This document shows positions 7,490 through 16,090 of a stretch of DNA of 64,000 bases, one piece after another. A program made the translations under genes and the position numbers. The notes beneath the pieces were generated by a model. That model searched no databases. It had not been told where the DNA came from and saw nothing but the letters and a program-made list of their open reading frames with translations. How positions within the stretch are numbered: position 1 is the stretch's first letter; each line of letters opens with the position of its first letter. The stretch spans positions 1,678,501-1,742,500 of the forward strand of contig NZ_MDGR01000007.1 of the NCBI RefSeq assembly GCF_002742335.1, read 5' to 3'. Origin of the DNA: Reichenbachiella sp. 5M10. GTDB lineage: Bacteria > Bacteroidota > Bacteroidia > Cytophagales > Cyclobacteriaceae.

Positions 7490-8241
7490 TTTAGGTTTTC
7501 TAGGACTTGGATGAGGTCTTGTGGCTCTGCTCTATTTCTGTAGTCAGCATCTAAAAATGCGTATTTGATGACTTTGTCTTGTCCGATGATGTAGGTGACA
7601 GCTAGAGGTAATTCTCCTTTGGTATTGCCATTGTAGTCACTCAGGCCAAATCCATTTTCGTATTTGTTCGAGAGCTCGTCGGTGAGTGTGTAGACGACCT
7701 TGTATTGGTGTGCGACCTTGTTGTCAACATCACTGAGTACTTCAAACTCCAATTCGTTTTTTTCTTGAGTGGTGATGGAGCTGTCTGGGAGCTGAGGTGA
7801 AACTGCTAAGAGGTTTGCGCCTTGCTTTCTAAACTCAGGGAGTGACTCTTGCATGTGACGGAGTGTCAAGTTGCAATATGGACACCAACCACCACGATAC
7901 CACATGAGAATGACAGGGCCATTCTTTAGTTCATCGTATAGTGTAACGGACTGGCCTGTAGCATTGGGTAGTACAAAGTTGATGGCCGTATCACCTACCT
8001 GTAGTGCCTTTTCTGTGATTCTATCGTTTTGGATAGAAGCCAAACCTGCAGCGCTCATTTTCTTCTTTTCATCGGAAGCATTTTGAAGGAAATTTTCCTT
8101 GCGATGGTTCAAATCATTTTCCAATGGTCTTGCTGTACTTTGCTTGTCTACCGTGGTGTTTTTTTGTTCCTGTTTAGTATTGCTACACCCCACCAACAGC
8201 AGGATGCTTGCGCTCAGTATCAAATTCTCAATTTTCATCAT
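7486..8241 (-). CDS. Peroxiredoxin-like (AhpC/TSA) lipoprotein
   Basis: A thioredoxin-fold protein of about 251 residues with a lipoprotein signal (ILLLVGCSN near residues 13-21). The active-site region is WYRGGWCPYCNLTLRHMQ, a CxxC in the position of the peroxidatic cysteine, typical of the peroxiredoxin-like branch; NELEFEVLSDV and YAFLDADYRNRAEP are also characteristic. It probably reduces peroxides or disulfides at the envelope. I prefer the ATG at 8239-8241 over the TTG two codons upstream. It starts about 27 bases after the HAD gene ends. Confidence 0.85.
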   Translation of the reverse strand: MMKIENLILSASILLLVGCSNTKQEQKNTTVDKQSTARPLENDLNHRKENFLQNASDEKKKMSAAGLASIQNDRITEKALQVGDTAINFVLPNATGQSVTLYDELKNGPVILMWYRGGWCPYCNLTLRHMQESLPEFRKQGANLLAVSPQLPDSSITTQEKNELEFEVLSDVDNKVAHQYKVVYTLTDELSNKYENGFGLSDYNGNTKGELPLAVTYIIGQDKVIKYAFLDADYRNRAEPQDLIQVLENLK

Positions 8242-8268
8242 TCTCAATTTTGTTGATCTGTGTTATGT

Positions 8269-9063
8269 CTATCGTAATGCAATTAGTTGCTGTGCAATCT
8301 GTTTCAAATCGGGCGCTGCGATTTCAGGTTGAGGAGCCAAAGGGTACAATTGTGCACCAGGTCTACTGATAAATGCACCTCTCCAGTTGGCCCAGAGTGC
8401 TCCGGCTATATCCCATCCATGTGCTGCTATTAGGAGGCATTCAGAAGGCTGTACCTTCATTTTTCTAGCGGCCCAATCGTAAGTGTCAGTGTGCGGTTTG
8501 AATTTGCCAATGTCTTCTACACTATGTCGCTCATCAAAAAACTCCAGTAGCCCTGCGTTTTCAAATTGTGTTTTTACTCCTTTGTTGGATGAGTTGGTGA
8601 ATGATACTAGTTTGTAATCAGCTTGTTTCAATTGTTCTAAGGCTACTTTGACTTCTGGGTGTGCAGGCAGTGATCGTATGGGTCCCAATATGGCTTCTTT
8701 TGCTTGAGTCTCAGTCAAGTGGATCCCGTTGTTAGCGGCTACCATTTGTAGTGCGGCAGCTCCAATTACGCCAAAGTCATTGTATTGCCTGCCAACTGTG
8801 GAGACCAATGAGTATTGCAACATGGTCGTAAACCACAGAGGCAATAGATCACTACGGTTTCCTAAGACTTGACCAACACTTTTTTTCATGGCAGTAAGGT
8901 CTAGTAACGTCTCGTTCACATCAAAGAACAGTACTTTGGGTCTGGTATTGTTTTGGGCTGCATGTCGTGGTGTATCAGCTGCTAAGCCCAACTGTGGCAT
9001 CATGGCACCCGCAAGACCGAACAGTGCGGTTTTTTTGGCAAATTCTCTTCTGTTTCTCTTCAT
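8269..9063 (-). CDS. Haloacid dehalogenase type II-like hydrolase with Tat signal
   Basis: A HAD-superfamily hydrolase of 264 residues resembling L-2-haloacid dehalogenases. Motif I is FFDVNETLLD, motif II SFTNSS, motif III KFKPHTDTY and motif IV AAHGWDIAGA. The N-terminus NRREFAKKTALFGLAGA is a twin-arginine signal, so export is likely; family members are usually cytoplasmic, which makes this unusual. I start at the ATG at 9061-9063; an ATG eight codons upstream lies inside the operator palindrome. The substrate is unknown. Confidence 0.85.
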   Translation of the reverse strand: MKRNRREFAKKTALFGLAGAMMPQLGLAADTPRHAAQNNTRPKVLFFDVNETLLDLTAMKKSVGQVLGNRSDLLPLWFTTMLQYSLVSTVGRQYNDFGVIGAAALQMVAANNGIHLTETQAKEAILGPIRSLPAHPEVKVALEQLKQADYKLVSFTNSSNKGVKTQFENAGLLEFFDERHSVEDIGKFKPHTDTYDWAARKMKVQPSECLLIAAHGWDIAGALWANWRGAFISRPGAQLYPLAPQPEIAAPDLKQIAQQLIALR

Positions 9064-9079
9064 TTTATGTAGTGGTAAA

Positions 9080-9105
9080 AAAAACATTCCATATAGAATG
9101 TTTTT
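9080..9105. promoter_or_regulatory. Perfect palindrome, probable TetR operator
   Basis: A 10-base arm ending in AACATTC (9080-9089) and its exact complement GAATGTTTTT (9096-9105) surround CATATA. It lies between the tetR stop and the HAD start. A single half-site GAATGTTTT also occurs about 30 bases upstream of the tetR start at 9748-9756, consistent with autoregulation. Confidence 0.65.
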
Positions 9106-9119
9106 AGGTAAAAAAAATA

Positions 9120-9719
9120 TTATTTCAATTGTTTTAAGTACAAGGATAGGCCGGAGAGATACTCTTCTAGAACAGTGTCATTTTCATATAACTTTCTAAT
9201 GCCTCGGATGCCTTCAAATGCACTGATCAAATACACTGCTACTGCTTGACTAGAGATGTCTGGACGGATTGATTTTTCCGCTTTTCCTCTTTCTATTAGA
9301 TTGATGAGAGCTGATTTCCATTGCTCTACTATGTTTTTTAGAGCAGATTGATAGGCGGGCTCATAGTCTCCAATTTCGTTGATGAAATTGTTCATGGGAC
9401 AGCCATGCTCTTTGTCGTAAAGTGGAAATGACTTTACACGGTTCATAAACGTTGTTTCAAGTATTTGAGCAGGGTCTCCTGTTTCATAGAGAGGGCGTAT
9501 CATTCCTTCGTAAACCCGCTTCTGTATTTTATGCCCAATCACTTCGAGTCCTAGCTCTTTTTTGTTTTTGTAGTGATGATAAAAGGCTCCTTTAGAAAGC
9601 TTGCAAGCCTTCATTATTTTTTCGATACTGACTGTTTTGAAACCATTTTCATAAAATAGTTTGTAAGCACTGTCCACGATCACTTGCTTGGTGAATTCCG
9701 ACTTGATCTGCTGTTGCAT
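9120..9719 (-). CDS. TetR-family transcriptional regulator
   Basis: A 199-residue regulator. The N-terminal helix-turn-helix spans about residues 12-58, with FKTVSIEKIMKACKLSKG and FYHHYKNKKELGLEV as the typical TetR recognition region. The ligand domain contains GCPMNNF, a motif I know from YcdC/LmrA-like regulators that sense electrophiles or small organics. The ATG at 9717-9719 gives the usual spacing before the domain; a TTG eight codons upstream is possible. It probably represses the downstream HAD-peroxiredoxin-DoxX genes through the palindrome at 9080-9105. Confidence 0.9.
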   Translation of the reverse strand: MQQQIKSEFTKQVIVDSAYKLFYENGFKTVSIEKIMKACKLSKGAFYHHYKNKKELGLEVIGHKIQKRVYEGMIRPLYETGDPAQILETTFMNRVKSFPLYDKEHGCPMNNFINEIGDYEPAYQSALKNIVEQWKSALINLIERGKAEKSIRPDISSQAVAVYLISAFEGIRGIRKLYENDTVLEEYLSGLSLYLKQLK

Positions 9720-9871
9720 AGTGCTAGTACACGAAAAGACCACTTAGAATGTTTTGATATATTTTTTTTAATGGGTTTAACTATCAAAAACCTTAGAAGT
9801 CCTACAACTCATTGTGTCCAATGCCCGTTACAGTTGTGGCTGTGTAAGCAGCATGTATTTATTATCAACGA

Positions 9872-10438
9872 ATGAAAATCAAAATGAAGAACCTTTTATT
9901 TTTCTTGATACTTTTCACTGCAACAGTATCAATAAGCTCTGCTCAATCTTTCAGATCAATCGACAAGAGCCCTATGGATGTCGCATATCTACCTGACAAT
10001 TTCGCCCATGACCGTTCGGGTGATGATAAGGCGATTGCTAAGGTGTACTACAGTAGGCCTCAAAAGAAAGGCCGTGATATATTTGGTAACGTCGTGGTGT
10101 ACGACAAGGTGTGGAGAACAGGAGCGAATGAAGCCCCGGAACTAAAAGTCTATCAGGATATCACTATTGGTGGAAAGAAATTGTCGGCGGGTACTTATTC
10201 ATTGTTTACGATCCCTGGAGCCAAAGAGTGGACAATCATAATTAGTACTGACTTGGATTATTGGGGTACAGCAGGCTATCAGGAAAAGTATGAAGTCCTT
10301 AGGGTCCAGGTGCCATCCAGCACATTGTCAAAAGAAGTGGAGGCTTTTGCGATCCAATTTGAGGAGCTGGAGAACAAGTCAGCAGTGATGAGACTGGCTT
10401 GGGACAAAACAGTAGTCGCAGTGCCGATCAAGTACTAG
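9872..10438 (+). CDS. DUF2911 domain secreted protein
   Basis: A 188-residue exported protein with signal peptide NLLFFLILFTATVSISSAQ. The mature part holds the DUF2911 pattern: SPMDVAYLP, AKVYYSRPQKKGRDIFG, VWRTGANEAPEL, LSAGTYSLFTIPG and EWTIIIS. The family is common in Bacteroidota and has no settled function. A second ATG four codons downstream could also be the start. A strong terminator follows at 10461-10494, so it is probably a single-gene unit. Confidence 0.88.
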   Translation: MKIKMKNLLFFLILFTATVSISSAQSFRSIDKSPMDVAYLPDNFAHDRSGDDKAIAKVYYSRPQKKGRDIFGNVVVYDKVWRTGANEAPELKVYQDITIGGKKLSAGTYSLFTIPGAKEWTIIISTDLDYWGTAGYQEKYEVLRVQVPSSTLSKEVEAFAIQFEELENKSAVMRLAWDKTVVAVPIKY

Positions 10439-10460
10439 CAGAGATAGTCTCTCACAAGTC

Positions 10461-10494
10461 AATCCCTACCTTTTATAGGGTAGGGATTTTTTTT
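10461..10494 (+). terminator. Rho-independent terminator
   Basis: Ten-base arms AATCCCTACC and GGTAGGGATT pair perfectly around TTTTATAG, and the stem runs into eight T at 10487-10494. Confidence 0.85.
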
Positions 10495-10792
10495 GCTCAA
10501 CATTTCCGTTTACGGATTGTTCTTACGCAGGCATAAGATGTTAGGTCAATTTTTTTTTCTCTCTCAGCATTGAAGGAGTTTTGGTTCTTGGGCATACGGC
10601 TTTGGAAGAGTAACCCTATGACGAATTGATCGATTGTACACTCTTTCTGAAATGTGCGACTTGTAGATCGGGATCACTTTCAATATGTCTTTGTTCGGAC
10701 CCAATTCCCATTTATTTGGTACACTAGTGAGGTCTGATTAGCTTTAGGCTCAAACCTAGCCTTAACCTTCCATTCAACTTTAAGATAGAGGA
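10495..10792. other. Intergenic stretch upstream of the propeller kinase
   Basis: About 300 bases with no supported gene. A weak promoter-like pair is present: TTTG near 10687 and TTTATTTG about 20 bases downstream, one base off consensus. Nothing else stands out. Confidence 0.4.
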
Positions 10793-13700
10793 TTGAAAGT
10801 ATTTTTTGTTACTTGGATATGTATGCTAGTCAGGTGTCTTGGAGCGGTCGCAGGATCGTCGCTAGACACGCTACAGATCAACTATATCGGCCAAGAAGAA
10901 GGTGTAACTCAGCTGAATGTACAAGATATTGTACAGGATGAGATGGATTATGTTTGGTTCTCAACCGAGGATGGTTTGCATCGGTTCAATGGCCTGCAGA
11001 TGAAAATTTTTGCGGATAACCCGCTGGATAGCCTGAGTATTCCTGATGATCACAACAGAGGGCTATTGATCGTTGATGATACACTTTGGATTGCCTCCAA
11101 TAGCCAAGGGATATTTGCTCTTGATCTGCGTAGTGAAACTTTCATTCGTCCCTTTGAAGACCTATCGAATGTCATTTCATATAAGGTGTTTCAACTCGAT
11201 GATCAGCATTTGCTATTTTCTTCTTCCAATACATTTTATGTCTACAACCGAAGTACCAAGGGGCTCACCAAAATCACACATGCACAACAGGATTCGGAGA
11301 ATCATGTCACGGCGTTGGTGCCTGTGAGTACAGACCAGTTCGTACTAGCGACTTTGAACGGAGGGTTGTTGACCTTGAATTTGAAAACACTGTCCTTGGT
11401 AGGACAGCAACGCCTGGATCCATCGGCCCACAATGCATTGCTGCTACATCAGGGGCAACTTTATGTCGGAACGGAACAGGGACTGTACCTACTAGATGTA
11501 TCTAGTGGAGTGGCAAAAAACGTGGTGCCAGCACATGCGATCAATTGTATCTATCTCTATGAAAACGGCGAACTTTGGCTTGGTACCAACGAAGGGTTAG
11601 TCACCTTTGACCCAAGTACACAAACAGTGACTCAGTGTATAACTCAGGATCAATCGGGTAAGGTGTATTTTCCGTTAGAGATCATGACGATCCATGGCGA
11701 TGGCAAAGGCAACGTGTGGATGGGTACAGCTGGAGAAGGACTACATCATTACAACAAATATCAGAAGAAGTTTTCGTCCATCAGTTTGGAGATGGAGGGA
11801 TACACGAAAGATACCAAGTTGAGTACTTTTCAGTTTTTGCCCGCAGTGCGTGAGGACTCTGCACTGTGGCTCGGTACGACTTACAATATCCTCCAATACA
11901 ACTACCTCACGGGGGAATTCAAGCACTACAAGGACGATTTTCCAAAGTCATTGATTTATGCCATGCAGAGAGATCTGAATGGGGATATTTGGTGCGGTGG
12001 GTTTGATGGGACGGGCCTATTGCGCTACAACCGTACAGTGGATCGCTTCGAAAAGGCTGAGGTGACAGGAGATATTCCCAATGATAAGTCTGTTATCGAT
12101 ATTCGACCACTCACCCGTGACAAGCTACTCGTGTCGACATGGTCGAGTGGTATGTATACTTACGATTTGGCTCGAAAGAAATTTGAGGTCTATTTGGTGG
12201 ACGGACAATCCCTCAATCGAGCTCGAATTAGCTTTGTGGATAGTCGAGATAACCTATGGCTAGGGTCCGATCAAGGTGCTTATCGGATAGCTGATCGAGG
12301 AACTGGTGCAGTACATCACTTCACAGCAGGGAAACACAAACAGGCGATCAACAATGACAGAATCTTTGCGATCAACGAAGATGCAAAAGGAAACATATGG
12401 TTGGGGACGAGTACGGGAGTGACCAAGCTAAACCCAGGCAATGGGACAGTTCAACGCTACTATCGACAGGAAGGGTTTCCCAATGATTTTGTATACAGTG
12501 TGCTGATAGATGCTCGAGATAGGGTGTGGATGGGGACCAACAAGGGAATAGCAGTGCTCGACCCTTCTACGGAACGCTTCGTCCATTATTCTCACAAAGA
12601 CGGACTGCAAAACGATGAATTCAATGGCAAAGCGGCTTACCAAGATGTGTATGGTAATTTTTACTTTGGCGGGGTAGACGGGATCAATGTATTTCATCCC
12701 GAAGACATTCGTATCAACCCTTATCAGCCCAAGGTGCATCTGGAGTCTATCGAATTGTTCAATCAACCACTGTCCAAGAATGCTATCTACCAGGACCATT
12801 ATACTTTTCATAGTGATGAAAATGTCCTTACTTTCAAGTATGCTGCAAACAACTTTCTAAACCCATCCAAAGTGAGCTATAGCTATTGGATGGATGGGTT
12901 TGATAAGCAATGGCGTCCAGTTACTAAAAACCAAAGTATCACTTATACCAATTTGCCTCCAGGCAAATATACGTTCCGCATCAAAGCAACCAATGACAAT
13001 GGGGTGTGGGGTAAAAATGAACGTTGGGTATGGTTGACAATCATTCCACCTTGGTATGATCAGTATTGGTTCAAGGTGGTTTCGGTTTTTGGTATAGTGA
13101 TGTCGGCTCTGGCTTTCTATCTCTACAAGTCGCATACCTATAAGCGAAACAACGAGAGGCTAGAGCGAACAGTCAAAGAAAGAACAGCAGAACTGCAAGA
13201 GGCACTCGAGGTGTCTCAGTCTCGACAACATAGTATTCAATTTTTGATGAGGGAGATGAAACATCGCGTCAAGAATAATTTACAAATTATTTCCAGTCTT
13301 TTGAGTTTGCAGGCACTGAACTTAGACAATGAAGACGCAAAACATACGTTGCAAGTAGCAAGAAATCGTATCTTGACGATATCCTATTTGGAAAATATCA
13401 TGGACTCGGAGAGTGAGCATGTACATGTGGATCAGTTCACCCGTGAGCTCTGTGACAATGTGTTGCGTTTGATTGCTTCGGATGAACGTCCTACATTCGA
13501 GACAGTTTATGATCTAGAGCCTGCGGAAGTGACGGGGTTCAATATTACCTTTTACGGTCTGCTGATCAATGAGCTGTTGACCAATGTAAGTAAATATGCT
13601 TTTGATGGAAGTAGAACGGACAATCGGTTGACAATTAGTTGTAAAGTAGATGCAGAATGTTTGGAGTTGGTGATCGCAGACAATGGCAAAGGCTACAATC

Positions 13701-13840
13701 CAGAGGAGATCAAACAAGGGGCCATAGGTCTAGATTTGGTGAAAGATATGGTGAGGCAATTGAGAGGAGAAATGACTGTAGATAGTTACGAGGGAACCAA
13801 AAATACAATTAAAATACCTTTGGAAAATGGAGAAGCTTGA
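10793..13840 (+). CDS. Propeller-domain sensor histidine kinase (HisKA_2 type)
   Basis: A 1015-residue membrane sensor. After a signal peptide (1-21), repeated two-component-regulator propeller blades (for example DYVWFSTEDGLHRF, NIWLGTSTGVTKL, RVWMGTNKGIAVL) fill about 30-635. A Y_Y_Y domain lies at about 690-750 (YSYWMDGFDKQW) and one transmembrane helix at about 761-778. The cytoplasmic kinase is of the HisKA_2/HWE-like group: EMKHRVKNNLQ with H824, NELLTN at 926 and DNGKG at 963. The start is TTG at 10793, after a purine-rich GATAGAGGA. It overlaps the response regulator by 14 bases. Unlike the classic one-piece HTCS of Bacteroides, the output regulator is a separate protein. Confidence 0.92.
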   Translation: MKVFFVTWICMLVRCLGAVAGSSLDTLQINYIGQEEGVTQLNVQDIVQDEMDYVWFSTEDGLHRFNGLQMKIFADNPLDSLSIPDDHNRGLLIVDDTLWIASNSQGIFALDLRSETFIRPFEDLSNVISYKVFQLDDQHLLFSSSNTFYVYNRSTKGLTKITHAQQDSENHVTALVPVSTDQFVLATLNGGLLTLNLKTLSLVGQQRLDPSAHNALLLHQGQLYVGTEQGLYLLDVSSGVAKNVVPAHAINCIYLYENGELWLGTNEGLVTFDPSTQTVTQCITQDQSGKVYFPLEIMTIHGDGKGNVWMGTAGEGLHHYNKYQKKFSSISLEMEGYTKDTKLSTFQFLPAVREDSALWLGTTYNILQYNYLTGEFKHYKDDFPKSLIYAMQRDLNGDIWCGGFDGTGLLRYNRTVDRFEKAEVTGDIPNDKSVIDIRPLTRDKLLVSTWSSGMYTYDLARKKFEVYLVDGQSLNRARISFVDSRDNLWLGSDQGAYRIADRGTGAVHHFTAGKHKQAINNDRIFAINEDAKGNIWLGTSTGVTKLNPGNGTVQRYYRQEGFPNDFVYSVLIDARDRVWMGTNKGIAVLDPSTERFVHYSHKDGLQNDEFNGKAAYQDVYGNFYFGGVDGINVFHPEDIRINPYQPKVHLESIELFNQPLSKNAIYQDHYTFHSDENVLTFKYAANNFLNPSKVSYSYWMDGFDKQWRPVTKNQSITYTNLPPGKYTFRIKATNDNGVWGKNERWVWLTIIPPWYDQYWFKVVSVFGIVMSALAFYLYKSHTYKRNNERLERTVKERTAELQEALEVSQSRQHSIQFLMREMKHRVKNNLQIISSLLSLQALNLDNEDAKHTLQVARNRILTISYLENIMDSESEHVHVDQFTRELCDNVLRLIASDERPTFETVYDLEPAEVTGFNITFYGLLINELLTNVSKYAFDGSRTDNRLTISCKVDAECLELVIADNGKGYNPEEIKQGAIGLDLVKDMVRQLRGEMTVDSYEGTKNTIKIPLENGEA

Positions 13841-14447
13841 TATACTGCTCATTGAGGATGTGATGATTATAGCCAAGGAGATTAAGGCTACTTTGGAGAA
13901 GGAAGAGTATGCGCAGGTGACGATCGCGCTAGGACCAGATGAGGCACGTAGTTTTTTTGATTCACATGTTTATGATTTGATCATCTCTGATATCAACCTC
14001 AATGCAGGTATAGATGGGATTGACTTGGTGCAGGAGTTGTGCATGGGGCGCAAAGTCCCTGTAGTGTATCTGACTGCATACACAGATGAGTCAACTGTCT
14101 CCAAGGCCGAAGGGTCATTGCCCTTTGCCTATTTGCTCAAACCCTACAATACCAATCAGTTGAAACTCACCATCAACCTTGCCATGTTCAATGCCAAGAA
14201 GGAGAGTCAAAATGTACTCTACAACGAAAAGAACGCAAAAAGACTCGAAAGCCTTACCAGCAGAGAAAAGGAAATTCTCTTTTCGCTGGCATCAGGAAAA
14301 ATGAGTAAGGAAGTCGCCGATATACTCAATATCGCCCCAGCGACTGTAGAAAAACACAAACAGAACATCAAGGAAAAGCTGTCGTTGACTACTCTTGGAG
14401 AGTTGATCAATTTTGCCATGTCGACGAAAACCATCAGTATGGATTGA
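13827..14447 (+). CDS. Response regulator, receiver plus LuxR-type HTH
   Basis: A 206-residue regulator, the likely partner of the preceding kinase. The receiver (residues 1-120) has acidic pair ED at 10-11, the phosphorylation aspartate in DLIISDINLN, the conserved T in LTAYTD and K in LLKPYN. The C-terminal LuxR/GerE helix-turn-helix is LTSREKEILFSLASGKMSKEVADIL with ATVEKHKQNIKEKL as recognition helix. The start codon lies inside the kinase gene, so translation is probably coupled. A hairpin at 14483-14509 follows. Confidence 0.93.
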   Translation: MEKLDILLIEDVMIIAKEIKATLEKEEYAQVTIALGPDEARSFFDSHVYDLIISDINLNAGIDGIDLVQELCMGRKVPVVYLTAYTDESTVSKAEGSLPFAYLLKPYNTNQLKLTINLAMFNAKKESQNVLYNEKNAKRLESLTSREKEILFSLASGKMSKEVADILNIAPATVEKHKQNIKEKLSLTTLGELINFAMSTKTISMD

Positions 14448-14482
14448 TGCTTGGCTGTCCTGTAGATGGGGAGAGGGTTTGG

Positions 14483-14509
14483 CTCTTCGTATGCGGACTA
14501 TACGAAGAG
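14483..14509. terminator. Hairpin between convergent genes
   Basis: A perfect 10-bp stem CTCTTCGTAT/ATACGAAGAG with a 7-base loop. It lies between the plus-strand regulator and the minus-strand PepSY-like gene and includes the stop codon of the latter. It has no T tract, so termination strength is uncertain. Confidence 0.5.
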
Positions 14510-14995
14510 TACTAGGAGAGTCAAGCCCAAACCAGCCAAGGCAAAGTAGAGACCTTTTCTGAATACGCTTGTACCTGGGACAAACATCCAAAACGAGGAC
14601 ATCACAAAAAAGAAAAGCGATACACCGAAAAAGATATTGAGAAAGGCCAGTGGTCGACTGCTGGTTGCCTTGTGCATATGCGTCATCTTGTCGAGTAGAT
14701 AGGGGAGCTCTTTCTTGGTATATACTGCTTTGCCACTTTCTATGTCGTAGGTGCCGTCTTTGAAATATGCAATGCCAGACTCGATACGGTCGATACGAAA
14801 TCGCTTGATGCCGAGTTCTTTGCCGAGTTCTTCTATTTCAGTGTCTTTGGGCAGTACCTTCTCTATGGTGTTGACTTTGTGAAACGCATCTGTGTCTCTA
14901 AATACTAATACAATACCACTCAAGGCATATACCGCCATGATTCCGGCAAGGAAAAAACCCAAGTAGCGGTGGTATATTCTCATTTTCATGTTCAT
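14498..14995 (-). CDS. PepSY-associated transmembrane protein
   Basis: A 165-residue membrane protein. IYHRYLGFFLAGIMAVYALSG (residues 7-27) is a first helix with the HRYLG pattern typical of PepSY-associated proteins; the middle is a soluble PepSY-like segment (ESGIAYFKDGTYDIESGK); HMHKATSSRPLAFLNIFFG leads into two closing helices. Relatives often accompany iron uptake or ferric reductase genes, but none is adjacent here. It appears to be a single gene convergent with the response regulator. Confidence 0.72.
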   Translation of the reverse strand: MNMKMRIYHRYLGFFLAGIMAVYALSGIVLVFRDTDAFHKVNTIEKVLPKDTEIEELGKELGIKRFRIDRIESGIAYFKDGTYDIESGKAVYTKKELPYLLDKMTHMHKATSSRPLAFLNIFFGVSLFFFVMSSFWMFVPGTSVFRKGLYFALAGLGLTLLVLFV

Positions 14996-15118
14996 CTTCT
15001 AAAATATTTTTTGGATGCCAAAAGAAAGCAATCGAACGCAAAATCACACAATAAATGCCACCAAGTGCCTAATAAATTCAATTCGTCCTACTATAGACCA
15101 ATAGTTTATACCCAATAC

Positions 15119-15150
15119 TTTGTCACTCCATCCTTCGTATCCTAATTTGC
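15119..15150 (+). promoter_or_regulatory. Possible Bacteroidota promoter
   Basis: TTTG at 15119-15122, a 20-base spacer and TAATTTGC at 15143-15150, an imperfect -7 box, 21 bases before the S4-domain gene. Confidence 0.35.
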
Positions 15151-15170
15151 AGGCGCATCATTGACGTACT

Positions 15171-15386
15171 ATGGAAACATTCAAATTAAAAGCAGACGAA
15201 GAGTTTATCGAACTCAATAACCTCATCAAAGCGCTCGGATGGGTCATGACAGGAGGGGAGGCCAAGATCCGCATCGATCAAGGAGAAGTCACCGTCAATG
15301 GAGAAGTAGAAACGCGCCGTAGAAAAAAAATGCGTGCGGGTGACCATATAGTATTCGGTACAGAAGAGGCAAAAGTAGAGCAGTGA
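15171..15386 (+). CDS. Small S4-domain RNA-binding protein (YbcJ-like)
   Basis: A 71-residue protein that is essentially one S4 fold. FIELNNLIKALGWVMTGGEAKIRI and GEVTVNGEVETRRRKKMRAGD match the YbcJ/YaaA group of free S4 proteins, thought to bind structured RNA. It starts at the ATG at 15171. The DUF3817 gene follows 44 bases later in the same direction. Confidence 0.88.
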   Translation: METFKLKADEEFIELNNLIKALGWVMTGGEAKIRIDQGEVTVNGEVETRRRKKMRAGDHIVFGTEEAKVEQ

Positions 15387-15430
15387 TTCTACCCTTCGTC
15401 CCAAGTGTACATCTCAAATAAGTATCAAGA

Positions 15431-15727
15431 ATGAATATCAAAACACCTATCGGCCGACTTAGACTGTTGGCCATATTGGAAGGGATCAGCTACCTCTTGT
15501 TCGCCATCACCATGCCTATGAAGTACCTGCTTGACATCCGTGAGCCCAACTACATTGTAGGGATGGCACATGGTTGGTTGTTTGTCTTGTACATTGGTTT
15601 TTGTCTGCAAAATGTGGTGATTCAAAAGTGGGGGCTCAAAACCTCCGTTTTGGTGCTTGTTGCCTCATTGGTTCCTTTTGGGACTTTCGTGGCGGATGCC
15701 AAAATATTCAAGCCAGCGAGTGTGTAG
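15431..15727 (+). CDS. DUF3817 small membrane protein
   Basis: A 98-residue protein with three hydrophobic segments. RLRLLAILEGISYLLFAITMP and the MAHGWLFVLYI segment are the DUF3817 pattern; the end, PFGTFVADAKIFK, is also typical. Function is unknown; the fold resembles an integral membrane YdzA-like protein. It lies just downstream of the S4 gene and may be co-transcribed with it. Confidence 0.85.
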   Translation: MNIKTPIGRLRLLAILEGISYLLFAITMPMKYLLDIREPNYIVGMAHGWLFVLYIGFCLQNVVIQKWGLKTSVLVLVASLVPFGTFVADAKIFKPASV

Positions 15728-16090
15728 GTCTCTTGCGTAGCATGTCGAACGGTACTCCTTCATCTATTTGAGTTCAATAGAGCAGAAATAAATGGATAGA
15801 TAAGTACCTTTCTGTTTTTGCTATGAAACCCCAACATGCCACCACAATGAGGGTTACGTTGGAAAAAAGTGTAGTCTGGATTCACTTCGCACAATCCATA
15901 CCGTTCTTTGGTGTAGGTCTTAGGGATATCCATGATGGAGTAGTCCAAAAATCGTTGGTTGCGGTAGAAATGTCACTCTAAGTTCGTTGAAGAGGGGTGA
16001 ATGAGGATTTATTAGTGTGACTAGGTCTTTTTGCGAGATACTTTCGCCTTTTATTCCTGTATTTCTTGATTCAGCTTTATCTTAGAATCC
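15728..16090. other. Intergenic stretch before the hybrid kinase
   Basis: About 360 bases with only the doubtful minus-strand fragment at 15760-15972. TACTTTCG near 16035 is close to a -7 box but lacks a good -33 partner. Confidence 0.4.
15760..15972 (-). pseudogene. Possible gene fragment of unknown family
   Basis: An open stretch of about 71 codons that follows a TGA at 15973-15975 and has no ATG in a sensible place. Its translation (HFYRNQRFLDYSIMDIPKTY, later FFQRNPHCGGMLGFHSKN) has an ordinary protein composition, unlike most chance frames. I do not recognise it. It could be a short gene beginning at TTG 15948 or a decayed remnant. Confidence 0.25.
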
